Source: Candidatus Berkelbacteria bacterium (GTDB taxonomy: Bacteria; Patescibacteriota; UBA1384; 2-12-FULL-50-11). Taken from it: a stretch of 34,004 nucleotides of DNA. Positions 14,657 to 21,074 of the stretch are shown here, piece after piece. Made by a program: the position numbers and the translations under genes. The stretch is from NCBI GenBank assembly GCA_030650195.1, contig JAUSEP010000037.1, positions 1-34,004 of the forward strand. Direction: 5' to 3'. Under the pieces are notes generated by a model. That model did no database searches. It saw nothing but the letters and a program-made list of their open reading frames with translations, and had not been told where the DNA came from. Numbering within the stretch: the first letter of the stretch is position 1; each line of letters opens with the position of its first letter.

Positions 14657-15745
14657 ATGGAGGGGGAAACGAGCCGTTTTAAACTGTTTTTCATAAATCA
14701 CAGGAAACTTTTTTTGATAGTGTTGCCAGTAGTTATTGTCGTGGCCGTTGCTGCCATTTTCTGGTTTGTGACTAAGCAGGCCCCCGCTGAAGATACAGCA
14801 ACCGTTACTACAAAAAAGAAAGCCTCCACGACCCAAACCGCCAGCCTCACTAACGGGGCTTTAGTTTCGGCAGATTTAGCTAACCGCCATCCGGTAGCGG
14901 TTATGATAGAGAACTCACCTGACGCCCGACCACAAGCCGGACTAACCAGTGCTGACATTGTTTATGAGGCAGTTACAGAAGGTGGAATCACACGTTTCAT
15001 GGGAATCTTTTCTCAGAACTATCCGACTAAGGCTGGGCCAGTAAGGTCGGCTCGATCGTATTTTATTGATTGGTTAAGTGAATACGATGCTTTCTACGCC
15101 CATGCAGGAGGGTCTCCAACTGCATTGTCGCGTATTAGTTCATACAGTATTAAGGATTATCCCCACTCAAACGATGCGTACGTCCGGATCCCACAAGCTG
15201 GCGTGGCGAGTGAGCATACTTTGTTTGTAGATGTTTCTAAAATTTATAGTTTAGGAGTTAGCAATAAAAAATGGCCCGAAACTTACTCCACTCCAAGCTG
15301 GAAGTTTAAAGAAGATGCTAAGACTTTTGGCACGACTCCTAAGATAACTCTTAACTTTTCTACCTCCCAGTTCCAAGTGATCTGGACACACGACCCAGTC
15401 ACTAATACGTACAATCGGGTTATGAACGGTGCCTCACATAAAGATCGGGTCTCTGGAGAACAAATTACCGCAAAGACTGTTATAACGATGACTGTTAATC
15501 ACTCCGCCAATGCGCCGTATGCAGGAACTGGCAAGGAATCTGAATGGACAATGACTACCGTAGGCTCTGGAGCAACTAGTGTCTTTGAAGACGGTACCCG
15601 TACTGACGGGACATGGAAAAAACCGTCTCGTTTAGAGAGAACTAGATTCTATGACGGTCAGGGAGCCGAAATTCCACTTAATCGCGGGAAGATCTGGATA
15701 GAGGTTCTGCCGCAAGATGGTTCGATAGTGGCGCCGAGTGCGTAA
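14657..15745 (+). CDS. DUF3048 (YerB-like) membrane-anchored extracellular protein
   Basis: A 362-aa protein with a short basic N-terminus, one transmembrane anchor (FLIVLPVVIVVAVAAIFWFV, about 18-38), a Thr/Lys-rich linker and a large extracellular DUF3048 region. Diagnostic stretches are PVAVMIENSPDARPQAGLTSADIVYEAVTEGGITRFMGIF and GPVRSARSYFIDWLSEYDAFYAHAGGSPTAL, which match YerB-type proteins. The function of the family is not known. No lipobox Cys is present, so it is anchored by the helix and not by lipid. It has its own predicted leaderless promoter and ends just before the terminator end of the minus-strand RNA candidate. Confidence 0.9.
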   Translation: MEGETSRFKLFFINHRKLFLIVLPVVIVVAVAAIFWFVTKQAPAEDTATVTTKKKASTTQTASLTNGALVSADLANRHPVAVMIENSPDARPQAGLTSADIVYEAVTEGGITRFMGIFSQNYPTKAGPVRSARSYFIDWLSEYDAFYAHAGGSPTALSRISSYSIKDYPHSNDAYVRIPQAGVASEHTLFVDVSKIYSLGVSNKKWPETYSTPSWKFKEDAKTFGTTPKITLNFSTSQFQVIWTHDPVTNTYNRVMNGASHKDRVSGEQITAKTVITMTVNHSANAPYAGTGKESEWTMTTVGSGATSVFEDGTRTDGTWKKPSRLERTRFYDGQGAEIPLNRGKIWIEVLPQDGSIVAPSA

Positions 15746-15771
15746 TCGACCGCTGTTTTAGTTTAAATAGT

Positions 15772-15919
15772 ATGAAGAAGCCCGCCGTACCATTGCTGGC
15801 CGTGCGGGCGAACTGCCTGGAGATTCTCAAATGCGTCGTCCATCCGTTTGGTTTGGTGCAAGCACCAGCCGCATAGGGTAAGAGTTACGCGTGTATGTGG
15901 TCGATGACCACTTCCAGAC
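15772..15919 (-). ncRNA. Candidate small RNA, about 148 nt, unknown family
   Basis: A near-consensus promoter on the minus strand is followed, with no credible ORF, by hairpins GTGGTC-atc-GACCAC and GGTG-CTTG-CACC, and ends in a GCCCGC/GCGGGC hairpin followed by TTCTTC. Promoter, compact folding and terminator within 180 bases suggest a free-standing small RNA. A 15-codon ATG frame exists (MRLVLAPN...) but has no ribosome binding site. Confidence 0.5.
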
Positions 15920-15925
15920 TCGACA

Positions 15926-15954
15926 ATACTACCTTAATTAGAGTCCGATGTCAA
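15926..15954 (-). promoter_or_regulatory. Promoter of the candidate small RNA
   Basis: On the minus strand: TTGACA, a 17-base spacer and TAGTAT. It is one of the closest matches to the sigma70 consensus in the window. No protein gene lies downstream. Confidence 0.7.
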
Positions 15955-15978
15955 TGGTTTTGGGTCCATTTTTTATAC

Positions 15979-16010
15979 AAAAAGCCCCCACATTTCTGCA
16001 GGGACTTTTT
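15979..16010 (-). terminator. Terminator downstream of the lytic transglycosylase gene
   Basis: AAAAAG.CCC pairs with GGG.CTTTTT around an 11-base loop. The T-run works in both directions; the minus-strand gene ending at 16031 is the likely user. Confidence 0.65.
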
Positions 16011-16030
16011 GTTTGTTCGTTTCGCGAGTG

Positions 16031-16714
16031 TTAGCCACCAATGGAGGCGGCAATCCGTTTGACATGCGCTACGTAGCTCAGGGAATGATTGTAGCGAAGC
16101 AAAGCTCCGTCAATATTTCCTGAAGCAGCACCGTTAACCGCTAAAAGTTTAGCAGCGCCAAACAGACTATCCCGGGCGTCGTTAATATTCTTAACGCCGT
16201 CACCGTTACCGTCTTGAGCATAAGCTCGCCATGTACCTGGCATGAACTGTAGCGGTCCTTGAGCACCGGCATAAGATCGAACAGCGGTACTCATCTGAGT
16301 ACCAGATTCAACCTTCCATACAGCCCAAAGCAACTTCCAGTCAATTCCCCAGGTCTGAGCGGCTTTTTGAGCCCAAGCTCGTTTTTCTTCGTCGGTGCTA
16401 CTTATCGGTGTTTGGACGATAGCGGTAGCCAATCGGATTTCCTCTTGCTTCTTAGCAATTTGGCGAGGGGATTGGCGAATTTCGACGGAGAATTTAGATT
16501 GCTCAATCTGAAGATCTTGACCAACTGTTACGTTAGTAACAATCGGTTCAACTGGGACGACATTACTGTCGGCCGCGTTAACAGAAAGAGCCGGGATAAT
16601 AGTCCAGACGGCGATCATCGTTAAGATGAAACGTCGACTGTCTCGCGATTTTTTAACGAACTTAGAGATCCTCCCTTGAAGTTTGGTCAAACGACCAAAC
16701 AAGGTTTTTTTCAT
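16031..16714 (-). CDS. Lytic transglycosylase-like protein (SLT fold)
   Basis: A putative peptidoglycan lyase or hydrolase. I start it at MKKTLFGRL (16714) rather than the ORF-track start 36 codons upstream, because the latter gives an atypical leader ahead of a normal export signal. The 227-aa product has a basic start, a hydrophobic export segment (RFILTMIAVWTIIPALSVNAA, about 29-49), a coiled region and a C-terminal SLT domain (about 115-227): WGIDWKLLWAVWKVESGTQMS with the catalytic Glu, GAQGPLQFMPGTWRAYAQDG, and NGDGVKNINDARDSLFGAAKLLAVNG. The C-terminal LLRYNHSLSYVAHVKRIA also fits. It probably remodels the wall; ribosome binding site and promoter are weak, and the start is the least sure part. 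Confidence 0.85.
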   Translation of the reverse strand: MKKTLFGRLTKLQGRISKFVKKSRDSRRFILTMIAVWTIIPALSVNAADSNVVPVEPIVTNVTVGQDLQIEQSKFSVEIRQSPRQIAKKQEEIRLATAIVQTPISSTDEEKRAWAQKAAQTWGIDWKLLWAVWKVESGTQMSTAVRSYAGAQGPLQFMPGTWRAYAQDGNGDGVKNINDARDSLFGAAKLLAVNGAASGNIDGALLRYNHSLSYVAHVKRIAASIGG

Positions 16715-16875
16715 ATCTAACTCATTGCATCCTCTGGTTATACTTCCTGCATCGGTTACCCAATGACTAACGGAAAAGCTTCCCAGCGGAAGTAATGAGA
16801 ATTTTAATGGAAAGAAAAGCATATGTCAAGAGATTCGCGAGTGATAAATTATTAAGCAAAAGAAGGGATCCTGAT

Positions 16876-16902
16876 CAAAAAATGGCCGTCCTATGGACGG
16901 CC
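16876..16902 (-). terminator. Rho-independent terminator of the 238-aa gene
   Basis: GGCCGTCC and GGACGGCC form a perfect 8-bp stem with a 3-base loop, followed on the minus strand by ATTTTTT. Confidence 0.9.
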
Positions 16903-16913
16903 TAACAATAATC

Positions 16914-17630
16914 TCAGACGGGAAAAGCAAGGCCGGTTACTCGTCGATCTCGAGCCATTAGCCAATAGACACGGCACAATGCTGTCTCCCCACAGTCGGG
17001 TGAAATTGGGAATGATTTCTCACGCTTCAGATCGAGAGTGGGAAAGAACCGATTCAACTCACGGCCATATGTCGCCGGGAAAATCCTGATGTATGTACCC
17101 GATCCGTTGAGCCGATAAGTGTAATATGAACCTCTGCCTGGCTTTTTTCCCGCCTCCCATTTGATACTCATCTGTATTGCTTGTGGCAGATAGAGTTCAA
17201 GCCTACCGTTCGGTAAAGGGTAAGCCTTTGAATAGCCTGCGATGGTCTCGTTGTACATCTGCCAGAACTCTTCCGAGAGCTCCTCTCGGCTAGTCTCACC
17301 CGCCACTATTCGTAACTGATTGAGTTGATGGCGATATTTGCGAGTTAGTAAGACCCTTTCGACACTCTCTGGGTATGGCAACAGCTCCCGATTTGGCACT
17401 TCAACCCTGCTGATGATTCTTCTCTTTGCACCAGCATCTCTAGTGATAGACGGAAGGATAATTTCAATCCCATCTTCAGCCCCTTCAACGAATGGAAGGT
17501 AGGAGAATACTGTCGCCCCGAGTCTCGTAATCTGCCCACGATACCTTTCCCGCCACTCTTCAGAAAGGAGGCAGATTGGATACCAGTAAATGAGGGCTGT
17601 TCCCCACGACTGTTCACTACGATTTAGCAT
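16914..17630 (-). CDS. Hypothetical protein, 238 aa
   Basis: I do not recognise a family. The protein has no signal peptide or transmembrane helix and looks globular, rich in Arg, Tyr and aromatic residues (IYWYPICLLSEEWRERYRG, YNETIAGYSKAYPLPNGRLELYLPQ, GRGSYYTYRLNGSGTYIRIFP). A Glu/Asp-rich stretch (FVEGAEDGIEIILPS) lies around residues 47-61. The ATG is preceded by AAGGAC at a spacing of six and by a near-consensus promoter; a strong terminator follows. It is one of the free-standing accessory genes with GC-richer codons. Its promoter region is shared back to back with the HIT gene. Confidence 0.7.
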   Translation of the reverse strand: MLNRSEQSWGTALIYWYPICLLSEEWRERYRGQITRLGATVFSYLPFVEGAEDGIEIILPSITRDAGAKRRIISRVEVPNRELLPYPESVERVLLTRKYRHQLNQLRIVAGETSREELSEEFWQMYNETIAGYSKAYPLPNGRLELYLPQAIQMSIKWEAGKKPGRGSYYTYRLNGSGTYIRIFPATYGRELNRFFPTLDLKREKSFPISPDCGETALCRVYWLMARDRRVTGLAFPV

Positions 17631-17642
17631 ATTAATGTCCTT

Positions 17643-17656
17643 GTAGACGAGTCTAC
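17643..17656. repeat. Palindrome at the transcription start of the 238-aa gene
   Basis: GTAGAC-GA-GTCTAC is a perfect 14-base palindrome starting at the predicted transcription start of the minus-strand gene. It could be a repressor site or a 5'-end RNA hairpin. Confidence 0.55.
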
Positions 17657-17663
17657 GGACGGA

Positions 17664-17692
17664 ATAATATCAAGGCTTTTTTCAATAGTCAA
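17664..17692 (-). promoter_or_regulatory. Promoter of the 238-aa hypothetical gene
   Basis: On the minus strand: TTGACT, a 17-base spacer and TATTAT. It lies back to back with the HIT promoter (17711-17719). Confidence 0.8.
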
Positions 17693-17710
17693 GCGAGGCG
17701 AATGTATTTT

Positions 17711-17719
17711 TGATATGCT
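17711..17719 (+). promoter_or_regulatory. Extended -10 promoter of the HIT gene (leaderless)
   Basis: TGATATGCT ends seven bases before the ATG at 17727. The ORF-track start at 17715 lies inside this box. Confidence 0.6.
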
Positions 17720-17726
17720 ACTTCAG

Positions 17727-18059
17727 ATGGACAAGTGTTTGTTCTGTCAAATTATTGCCGGCAAATTGCCTTGTGAAAAGGTAATCGAAACCAGCCACTA
17801 CATGGCCTTCAAAGATATCCATCCCAAAGCACCTGTCCACGTTCTAATTGTTCCTAAGCGTCACGTTGAACGACCAGAAGAGTTGCGAGCAGAAGAACTG
17901 CACGATATGTTTCTTGGTAGCGAAGAGGTCGCTCAAATCCTTGGAGTTAAAGAAACTGGCTACCGATTATTATTTAATGTTGGGTCACACGCGGGACAAG
18001 AGATAGTTCACGTACATCTTCATTTGCTTGGTGGCGCTCCTGCAAAGAATATGTACTAG
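17727..18059 (+). CDS. HIT-family nucleotide phosphohydrolase/transferase
   Basis: A small histidine-triad (HINT-like) protein that cleaves nucleoside phosphoramidates or related adenylyl compounds. The 110-aa chain starts MDKCLFCQIIAGKLPCEKV, with the N-terminal CxxC zinc pair usual in HINT proteins, and ends with the catalytic triad motif VHVHLHLLGG. KDIHPKAPVHVLIVPKRHV is the conserved core. I chose the ATG at 17727 over the ORF-track ATG at 17715 because the latter falls within the -10 element and the family begins at MxxCxFC. The mRNA is predicted to be leaderless. Confidence 0.93.
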   Translation: MDKCLFCQIIAGKLPCEKVIETSHYMAFKDIHPKAPVHVLIVPKRHVERPEELRAEELHDMFLGSEEVAQILGVKETGYRLLFNVGSHAGQEIVHVHLHLLGGAPAKNMY

Positions 18060-18098
18060 CTTGTTCTAAGATTATGAGCCTTAAGATAGAGACTTAAG

Positions 18099-18194
18099 AT
18101 GAAATATGATGCAGTATTGGTTCTCGGTCGAGGTGTGTATAAAGACGGCTCATTCCCCGAAAGTGCAAAGTCCACCATAGAGAAGAGGAGATAA
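18099..18194 (+). pseudogene. DUF218 (YdcF/SanA-like) N-terminal remnant
   Basis: A 31-codon frame reads MKYDAVLVLGRGVYKDGS followed by FPESAKSTIEKRR and then TAA. This matches only the N-terminal strand and loop of DUF218/YdcF-like proteins (DAIIVLGxGxxxDGxPSxxxxxR), which are normally about 150-220 aa. No continuation is visible in the other frames downstream, where a promoter-like and terminator-like sequence follows. A deletion probably removed the rest of the gene. A genuine short peptide cannot be ruled out. Confidence 0.6.
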
Positions 18195-18216
18195 TCCCGC
18201 TCTAGCAGGTTAGGTC

Positions 18217-18253
18217 TTGACGGCAAGTGCCCCGAATGTTACTCTTGAGTAAC
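18217..18253 (+). promoter_or_regulatory. Promoter with palindromic operator candidate
   Basis: TTGACG, a 17-base spacer and TACTCT. The -10 box lies inside the perfect palindrome GTTACTC-TT-GAGTAAC (18238-18253). A terminator follows at once, so the transcript would be about 45 nt or an attenuated leader for the NYN gene. Confidence 0.5.
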
Positions 18254-18259
18254 TAAAAC

Positions 18260-18294
18260 GCCCTGTGAGGCCTCTGGCATTTGCAGGGCTTTTT
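18260..18294 (+). terminator. Terminator or attenuator before the second NYN gene
   Basis: GCCCTG and CAGGGC enclose an 18-base loop (itself containing GAGGCCTC) and are followed by TTTTT. Confidence 0.65.
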
Positions 18295-18311
18295 GAATAC
18301 TCTAAATACAG

Positions 18312-18842
18312 ATGAGTCAACGGGTTAAAATCGTCATTGACGGTAGTAATTTCTACTTCAAACTGAAGGACTTAAAGCTAAACAAACTGCTTAGTTTTGA
18401 CTTTCGAGCATTTACTGAGTTTCTCGCAGGTAAAGATAAGATCATCGATGCTTGCTACTACGTCGGTAGAATCCGTCAAGACGGCACAAAGAAAACTGAA
18501 AAGCTGTTTGCTAGTCAGCAAAAACTGATTGCGGTTTTGAAAAAATCTGAGATTCGCTACAGTTTTGGTTACTTAATGAAAACTAATGGGAGATATCATG
18601 AGAAGGGTGTTGACGTTCAGATGGCCACAGATTTACTGGCGTCAGCCTACGAGAAGACTTGCGATAGAGTAATCTTAGTTTCTTCAGACACAGACTTGTC
18701 TCCTGCGATTAATAAAGCTCGAAGCAGGAGGATGAAGATTGAATATATTGGCTTCGCTCACCAACCTAGTAACGGAATGATTAGCTTCTGCGATTCTTAC
18801 CGGCTATTAAGCAGCGATGAGGTCAGTAAATTCACGCTCTAG
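18312..18842 (+). CDS. NYN-domain protein, 176 aa
   Basis: A second NYN-family putative nuclease, distinct from the one at 10661. It starts RVKIVIDGSNFYFKLKDL with the first catalytic Asp, has GVDVQMATDLLASAY in the middle and VILVSSDTDLSPAINKARSRRMKIEYIGF near the end, the usual acidic positions of the fold. The family is thought to cut RNA; partner and substrate are unknown. A possible TACTCT -10 box lies eight bases before the ATG and a terminator-like hairpin just upstream, so it may be transcribed from its own start or by readthrough. It is followed by a cytidine deaminase gene with its own promoter. Confidence 0.85.
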   Translation: MSQRVKIVIDGSNFYFKLKDLKLNKLLSFDFRAFTEFLAGKDKIIDACYYVGRIRQDGTKKTEKLFASQQKLIAVLKKSEIRYSFGYLMKTNGRYHEKGVDVQMATDLLASAYEKTCDRVILVSSDTDLSPAINKARSRRMKIEYIGFAHQPSNGMISFCDSYRLLSSDEVSKFTL

Positions 18843-18862
18843 CTCACTATTAGATTTGAGAG

Positions 18863-18868
18863 TATTGT
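18863..18868 (+). promoter_or_regulatory. -10 element of the cytidine deaminase gene (leaderless)
   Basis: TATTGT ends exactly six bases before the ATG at 18875. No clear -35 or TGn extension is visible, so the call rests on position. Confidence 0.4.
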
Positions 18869-18874
18869 CGAGAC

Positions 18875-19300
18875 ATGATCACACAAGAACAGAAAGAAAC
18901 TCTTGTTATTGAAGCAAAGAAAGCTCTAAACAACCGGTACCCAAAGAGCGACAATTCTGTTATTTATTCAGCTGCAGTGCTTACAAAAACTGGCCAGATA
19001 TATTCGGCCAGTAATTACTCGTCCGAAACTGGAAGTTTAACGTTGCACGCTGAACAGTCCGCCCTAGCTCACGCCGCAGCTCACGGAGAAGGGGAGATTG
19101 TCGCAATTGCTGTTACTGGTACCGAAGACTTAAAAACAGGTGAGTTCATTCCTCCTTGCCATATGTGCAAACAGTTACTTTGGGAAAGTCGTCTCAACTC
19201 TAATGTGCCTATGCTAATCATTCTGGCTAATAACCATGACGAGGTAAAAGAAGTTGATCTGGATGAAATGATGCCCTTCCCTTGGCCAGCTAAACCATGA
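18875..19300 (+). CDS. cdd: Cytidine deaminase-like zinc enzyme
   Basis: The enzyme converts cytidine or deoxycytidine to uridine forms in pyrimidine salvage. The 141-aa chain carries the zinc motifs of the deaminase fold: HAEQSAL (His and catalytic Glu) and PPCHMCKQLLWE (the PCxxC pair). The N-terminal part YSAAVLTKTGQIYSASNY fits small homotetrameric cytidine deaminases such as B. subtilis Cdd, where the core reads GAAxxxxxGxxxxGxNxE. Here NYSSETG replaces the usual NIE, so substrate choice may differ; blasticidin-S deaminase-like activity is an alternative. It lies directly upstream of a methyltransferase gene with its own promoter. Confidence 0.85.
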   Translation: MITQEQKETLVIEAKKALNNRYPKSDNSVIYSAAVLTKTGQIYSASNYSSETGSLTLHAEQSALAHAAAHGEGEIVAIAVTGTEDLKTGEFIPPCHMCKQLLWESRLNSNVPMLIILANNHDEVKEVDLDEMMPFPWPAKP

Positions 19301-19305
19301 GGTAG

Positions 19306-19314
19306 TGATATACT
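19306..19314 (+). promoter_or_regulatory. Extended -10 promoter of the methyltransferase gene (leaderless)
   Basis: TGATATACT ends exactly six bases before the ATG at 19321. Confidence 0.6.
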
Positions 19315-19320
19315 CAGCTC

Positions 19321-19974
19321 ATGGGTAGCGGACTCGACCATCTTCAACTCCAGGCCGAAAAAATCAAAGAATATAAGTCGTTGACAGAGCCCTACGAAAA
19401 CAACGTAGCTGGGCTACGGATAGTGGTTTACCCAAAAGTTTACACAGGCGGCACCGACAGCAAGATACTAAGCGAGACGATGAAAATAAACTCAGGAGAT
19501 CATGTTCTCGACCTATGTACAGGCACCGGAATCGTTGCGCTGAAGGCAAAACAGCTTGGAGCGGATCTTGTTATTGGTACCGATCTGAATCCAGAAGCAG
19601 TTAAAAATGCGACTGAAAATGCTCGTCTGCTGAAAATGAAAAACATTAAATTCGTCGAAGGTGATCTCTTCGCCGATATTCAAGAAAAGTTTAACGTAAT
19701 TACGATGAATCCACCCTATACAGACCACAAGACACAGGACAAGACCGAGATTTGTTTCTGGGACGAAAACAATTCTGCTACAAGAGGTTTGTTCGAAAAC
19801 TTTAGAAAATACTTGAAGCCTGAGGGCCGAGTTTACTTGGCCTGGAGCGACTTTGCTACCCAAAACTTGTTAGAGAAGCTAGCAAATGAAAACCAGGTAA
19901 GACTAGAGTTGCTCGTAGAGGAGGTGGGGAAGTCTGGACTAACATTCCTAGTTTACCAACTAGTCCCTCTATAA
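19321..19974 (+). CDS. Class I SAM-dependent methyltransferase with NPPY motif
   Basis: A 217-aa Rossmann-fold methyltransferase. Motif I is VLDLCTGTGIVALKAKQLG (about residues 62-80), motif II VIGTDLNPEAVKNA, and the catalytic motif IV is MNPPYTD. NPPY is typical of enzymes that methylate glutamine side chains (PrmC/HemK) or exocyclic amines of nucleic acid bases. The protein lacks the N-terminal helical domain of PrmC, so it is a stand-alone catalytic domain, similar to archaeal-type HemK2 or YcbJ-like enzymes. The target cannot be told from the sequence. The predicted transcript is leaderless. Confidence 0.85.
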   Translation: MGSGLDHLQLQAEKIKEYKSLTEPYENNVAGLRIVVYPKVYTGGTDSKILSETMKINSGDHVLDLCTGTGIVALKAKQLGADLVIGTDLNPEAVKNATENARLLKMKNIKFVEGDLFADIQEKFNVITMNPPYTDHKTQDKTEICFWDENNSATRGLFENFRKYLKPEGRVYLAWSDFATQNLLEKLANENQVRLELLVEEVGKSGLTFLVYQLVPL

Positions 19975-20008
19975 GTCGACATTGGCCATCGCAAGCAGCA
20001 AAAAACTC

Positions 20009-20037
20009 TTAACTTCTTGCTCACTAAGTGCTACAAT
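20009..20037 (+). promoter_or_regulatory. Promoter of the rpsU-yqeY-ybeY-ftsA-ftsZ cluster
   Basis: TTAACT, a 17-base spacer and TACAAT with TGC upstream (extended -10). The -10 box ends ten bases before the rpsU ATG, so the leader would be about four bases. Confidence 0.65.
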
Positions 20038-20047
20038 TTAAAAACTA

Positions 20048-20245
20048 ATGGCTGAATACAGCGAAGAAAAAAGAGCCCTACCCGTAGAAGTCGTATTACG
20101 ACGTTTTTTCCGTGACGTCCAACAGTCTGAGATCATGACTGAGATAAAACGACGTCGTTTCTTCGAGAAAAAGCCAACTCGTTTTAAACGCCGCCAATCT
20201 GCTCAAGCACGAGCAGTCCGCCGAAGAGCTTTCCGAACTTTCTAA
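20048..20245 (+). CDS. rpsU: Small ribosomal subunit protein bS21
   Basis: A 65-aa highly basic protein with the bS21 pattern: LPVEVVLRRFFRDVQQSEIMTEIKRRRFFEKKPTRFKRRQ. It sits on the 30S platform near the anti-Shine-Dalgarno end of 16S rRNA and helps start translation. Length is normal. The stop overlaps the yqeY start (TAATG), and the same promoter probably drives genes through ftsZ. Confidence 0.93.
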   Translation: MAEYSEEKRALPVEVVLRRFFRDVQQSEIMTEIKRRRFFEKKPTRFKRRQSAQARAVRRRAFRTF

Positions 20246-20691
20246 TGTCCCTCCAGACGACCCTGGAAGCTGACTTGTTAGCCGCCCTCAAATCTGGTGA
20301 TAATTTTTCACGAGATACTCTACGTTTGCTTAAATCTAGTATTAAAAATGCAGAAATTGAAGCTGGCCAAGCGCTTTCTGACGAACAGATCATTTCCATA
20401 GTCCAGAAAGAAGTTAAGAAGCGTGTTGAAGCCGAAACGCTTTTTAAGCAAGCAAACAAAGCAGACCTGGCCGCAAACGAAGCTGCCGAAGCCGAACTTC
20501 TTAAAAAATATTTACCCGAGCAGATGGATGAAGAGGGGATTAAGGCTGTAGTAACTGAATATCTCTCATCAAATCCAACTGAAATTAGTCAAATGGGTAC
20601 TGCTATGGGGGCCTTGAGCTTCAAACTCAAGGGTCAGGCAGATATGGGGTTAGTCTCAAAAATTTTACGTGAGCAGATCCAGAACGGCTAA
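20245..20691 (+). CDS. yqeY: GatB/YqeY domain protein
   Basis: A 148-aa helical protein of the YqeY family, related to the tail domain of the GatB amidotransferase subunit. It shows the typical N-terminal half LLAALKSGDNFSRDTLRLLKSSIKNAEIEAGQ..LSDEQIISIVQKEVKKRVEA and the C-terminal YLPEQMDEEGIKAVV and MGALSFKLKGQADMGLVSKIL. The function is unproven; a link with tRNA or translation is assumed. The order rpsU-yqeY is common in many bacteria. It is translationally coupled to rpsU by a one-base overlap, and ybeY begins two bases after its stop. Confidence 0.93.
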   Translation: MSLQTTLEADLLAALKSGDNFSRDTLRLLKSSIKNAEIEAGQALSDEQIISIVQKEVKKRVEAETLFKQANKADLAANEAAEAELLKKYLPEQMDEEGIKAVVTEYLSSNPTEISQMGTAMGALSFKLKGQADMGLVSKILREQIQNG

Positions 20692-20692
20692 T

Positions 20693-21058
20693 ATGGCCGA
20701 GCTACACATACTCTGGCAAAACTCTACTAATATTTCTCTAGATCAAAAAGAAATCGAGCAACATCTGCTCGAAGTATTGCTACGCCTGAAAGCGGTTGAT
20801 AGAGTAGAGATAGAGATATCATTAGTAACCGACAAGGAGATTAAAGCACTGAAACAACGTTTTTTTGGAATTAATGAGCCAACCGACGTGCTTAGCTTTG
20901 CTTATGAGGGCAAAATAGAAAGTTTAACTGGTTCGATTGCTATTAGTCTAGATACCGCGTCTAAACAAGCCAAGACGGCTGGCATTAAGTTAATCGAAGA
21001 AGTTAAGATGCTTGCCAGCCACGGATTACTTCACTTACTAGACTTTAACCACAGATGA
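20693..21058 (+). CDS. ybeY: Endoribonuclease YbeY, short form
   Basis: YbeY is a zinc-dependent rRNA-processing RNase. The start is the ATG at 20693, one base after the yqeY stop; the ORF-track start eight codons earlier lies inside yqeY. The 121-aa chain has the family core NEPTDVLSFAYE and ends with the zinc motif HGLLHLLDFNH, whose three His are complete (H-x3-H-x5-H). It then stops after one more Arg. Most YbeY proteins have 20-30 further residues after this motif, so this is a C-terminally trimmed version. There is no room for a frameshifted remainder: ftsA follows within 16 bases. The active site itself is intact. Confidence 0.9.
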   Translation: MAELHILWQNSTNISLDQKEIEQHLLEVLLRLKAVDRVEIEISLVTDKEIKALKQRFFGINEPTDVLSFAYEGKIESLTGSIAISLDTASKQAKTAGIKLIEEVKMLASHGLLHLLDFNHR

Positions 21059-21074
21059 GTATTTTGGGAGGGAA

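Noticed and set aside
19364-19863. Minus-strand ORFs inside the methyltransferase gene
   Set aside because: Shadows of a gene with clear SAM-binding motifs and promoter.
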